The position numbers and the translations under genes were made by a program. A stretch of 64,000 nt of DNA from Parapedobacter tibetensis. GTDB lineage: Bacteria > Bacteroidota > Bacteroidia > Sphingobacteriales > Sphingobacteriaceae. The DNA lies in NCBI RefSeq assembly GCF_024704835.1, contig NZ_JAMXBE010000012.1:91483-155482 (forward strand). Direction: 5' to 3'. The first letter of the stretch is position 1, and each line of letters opens with the position of its first letter. The notes beneath the pieces were generated by a model that did not search any database, was not told where the DNA came from, and worked only from the letters and a program-made list of their open reading frames with translations. Of this stretch, positions 63,792-64,000 are shown piece by piece.

Positions 63792-63923
63792 GGGTGCATT
63801 CCAAATTGTCGCTCCTCGTCTTTGCGAACCAGCGCGGGAGGCATAAGCGATGGAGTGACCGCGAAGCAGCCTACCAATGACGCCAGAACTATGTTGTCAA
63901 AAGCGACAATTTGGAATGCACCC
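63792..63923. mobile_element. MITE-like element, copy 3
   Basis: 132 bp with 22-bp terminal inverted repeats that begin GGGTGCATTCCAAATTG. Flanked by GAAGCTATA (63,783-63,791) and GAAGCCATA (63,924-63,932), a 9-bp direct repeat with one mismatch. Shares ATGGAGTGACCGCGAAGCAG with copy 2 (inverted there). Lies 50 bp upstream of the toxin/antitoxin pair. Confidence 0.8.
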
Positions 63924-64000
63924 GAAGCCATAAACCCTTATGTAGATCGCAAACGGAGCCTGCTTACCGCAGGCTATTCCATGTCTCCCAACACAAACGT

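Noticed and set aside
63722..63931. 69-residue minus-strand frame over MITE-like copy 3
   Set aside because: Lies within the inverted-repeat element and has no natural composition.
63957..63975. Hairpin AGCCTGC / GCAGGCT near the right edge
   Set aside because: No T run on either side and no gene context within the window.

Overview
The window looks like a chromosomal piece of a member of the Bacteroidota, probably Sphingobacteriales. It carries a PorP/SprF-type membrane protein next to a protein with a gliding-motility (type IX secretion, type B) C-terminal domain. It also has many Bacteroidota-type lipoproteins, families such as DUF4197 and DUF3127, and start sites preceded by the Bacteroidota -7 box TAnnTTTG. 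No rRNA, tRNA, CRISPR array or complete autonomous transposon was seen.

Region 1 (1-13,972, all minus strand) is a partial ribosomal peptide (RiPP, lanthipeptide-like) gene cluster cut by the left edge. In transcription order it holds: an XRE regulator, a small lipoprotein that looks frameshifted, an alpha/beta hydrolase lipoprotein, a second frameshifted lipoprotein, a C39-like/VKOR/thioredoxin fusion with damaged redox motifs, a stand-alone SpaB_C (thiopeptide-type) domain protein, a UGT-type glycosyltransferase, a C39-peptidase ABC exporter, an HlyD-type adaptor, a 90-residue double-glycine precursor, a hairpin terminator, a duplicated-domain lipoprotein, a second glycosyltransferase, and the start of a LanB-type dehydratase. 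The split dehydratase, two glycosyltransferases and a Thr-rich core with one Cys are the most unusual features of the window.

Region 2 (about 14,400-21,900) is accessory and decayed. It has two gene fragments joined back to back, an Rpn-type nuclease gene, a small single-gene unit with its own promoter and terminator, remnants of XRE and RhuM genes, and a tandem family of lipoproteins with a decayed third copy and a frameshifted YD-repeat-like lipoprotein.

Region 3 (about 21,900-64,000) is mostly housekeeping. It includes PIG-L deacetylase, fumC, an RNA methyltransferase and HD hydrolase, a phosphodiesterase group (NAGPA-like, GDPD, EEP), universal stress protein, pepT, nitroreductase, a split DsbD, cysteine synthase with a divergent Lrp regulator, an ECF sigma/anti-sigma pair, a fadN-fadA-fadE operon with a MarR regulator, T9SS-related genes, arsS, miaA, cca, pdxA, rsmA, a UbiA-family protein, acsA and a RelE-like toxin/antitoxin pair.

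Several small repeats are scattered through region 3. Three are MITE-like elements with terminal inverted repeats and 9-10 bp target duplications, one of them nested inside another palindromic repeat. A roughly 123-bp repeat occurs twice and in one partial copy. A 24-unit array of a 21-bp repeat lies at 39,470-39,973.
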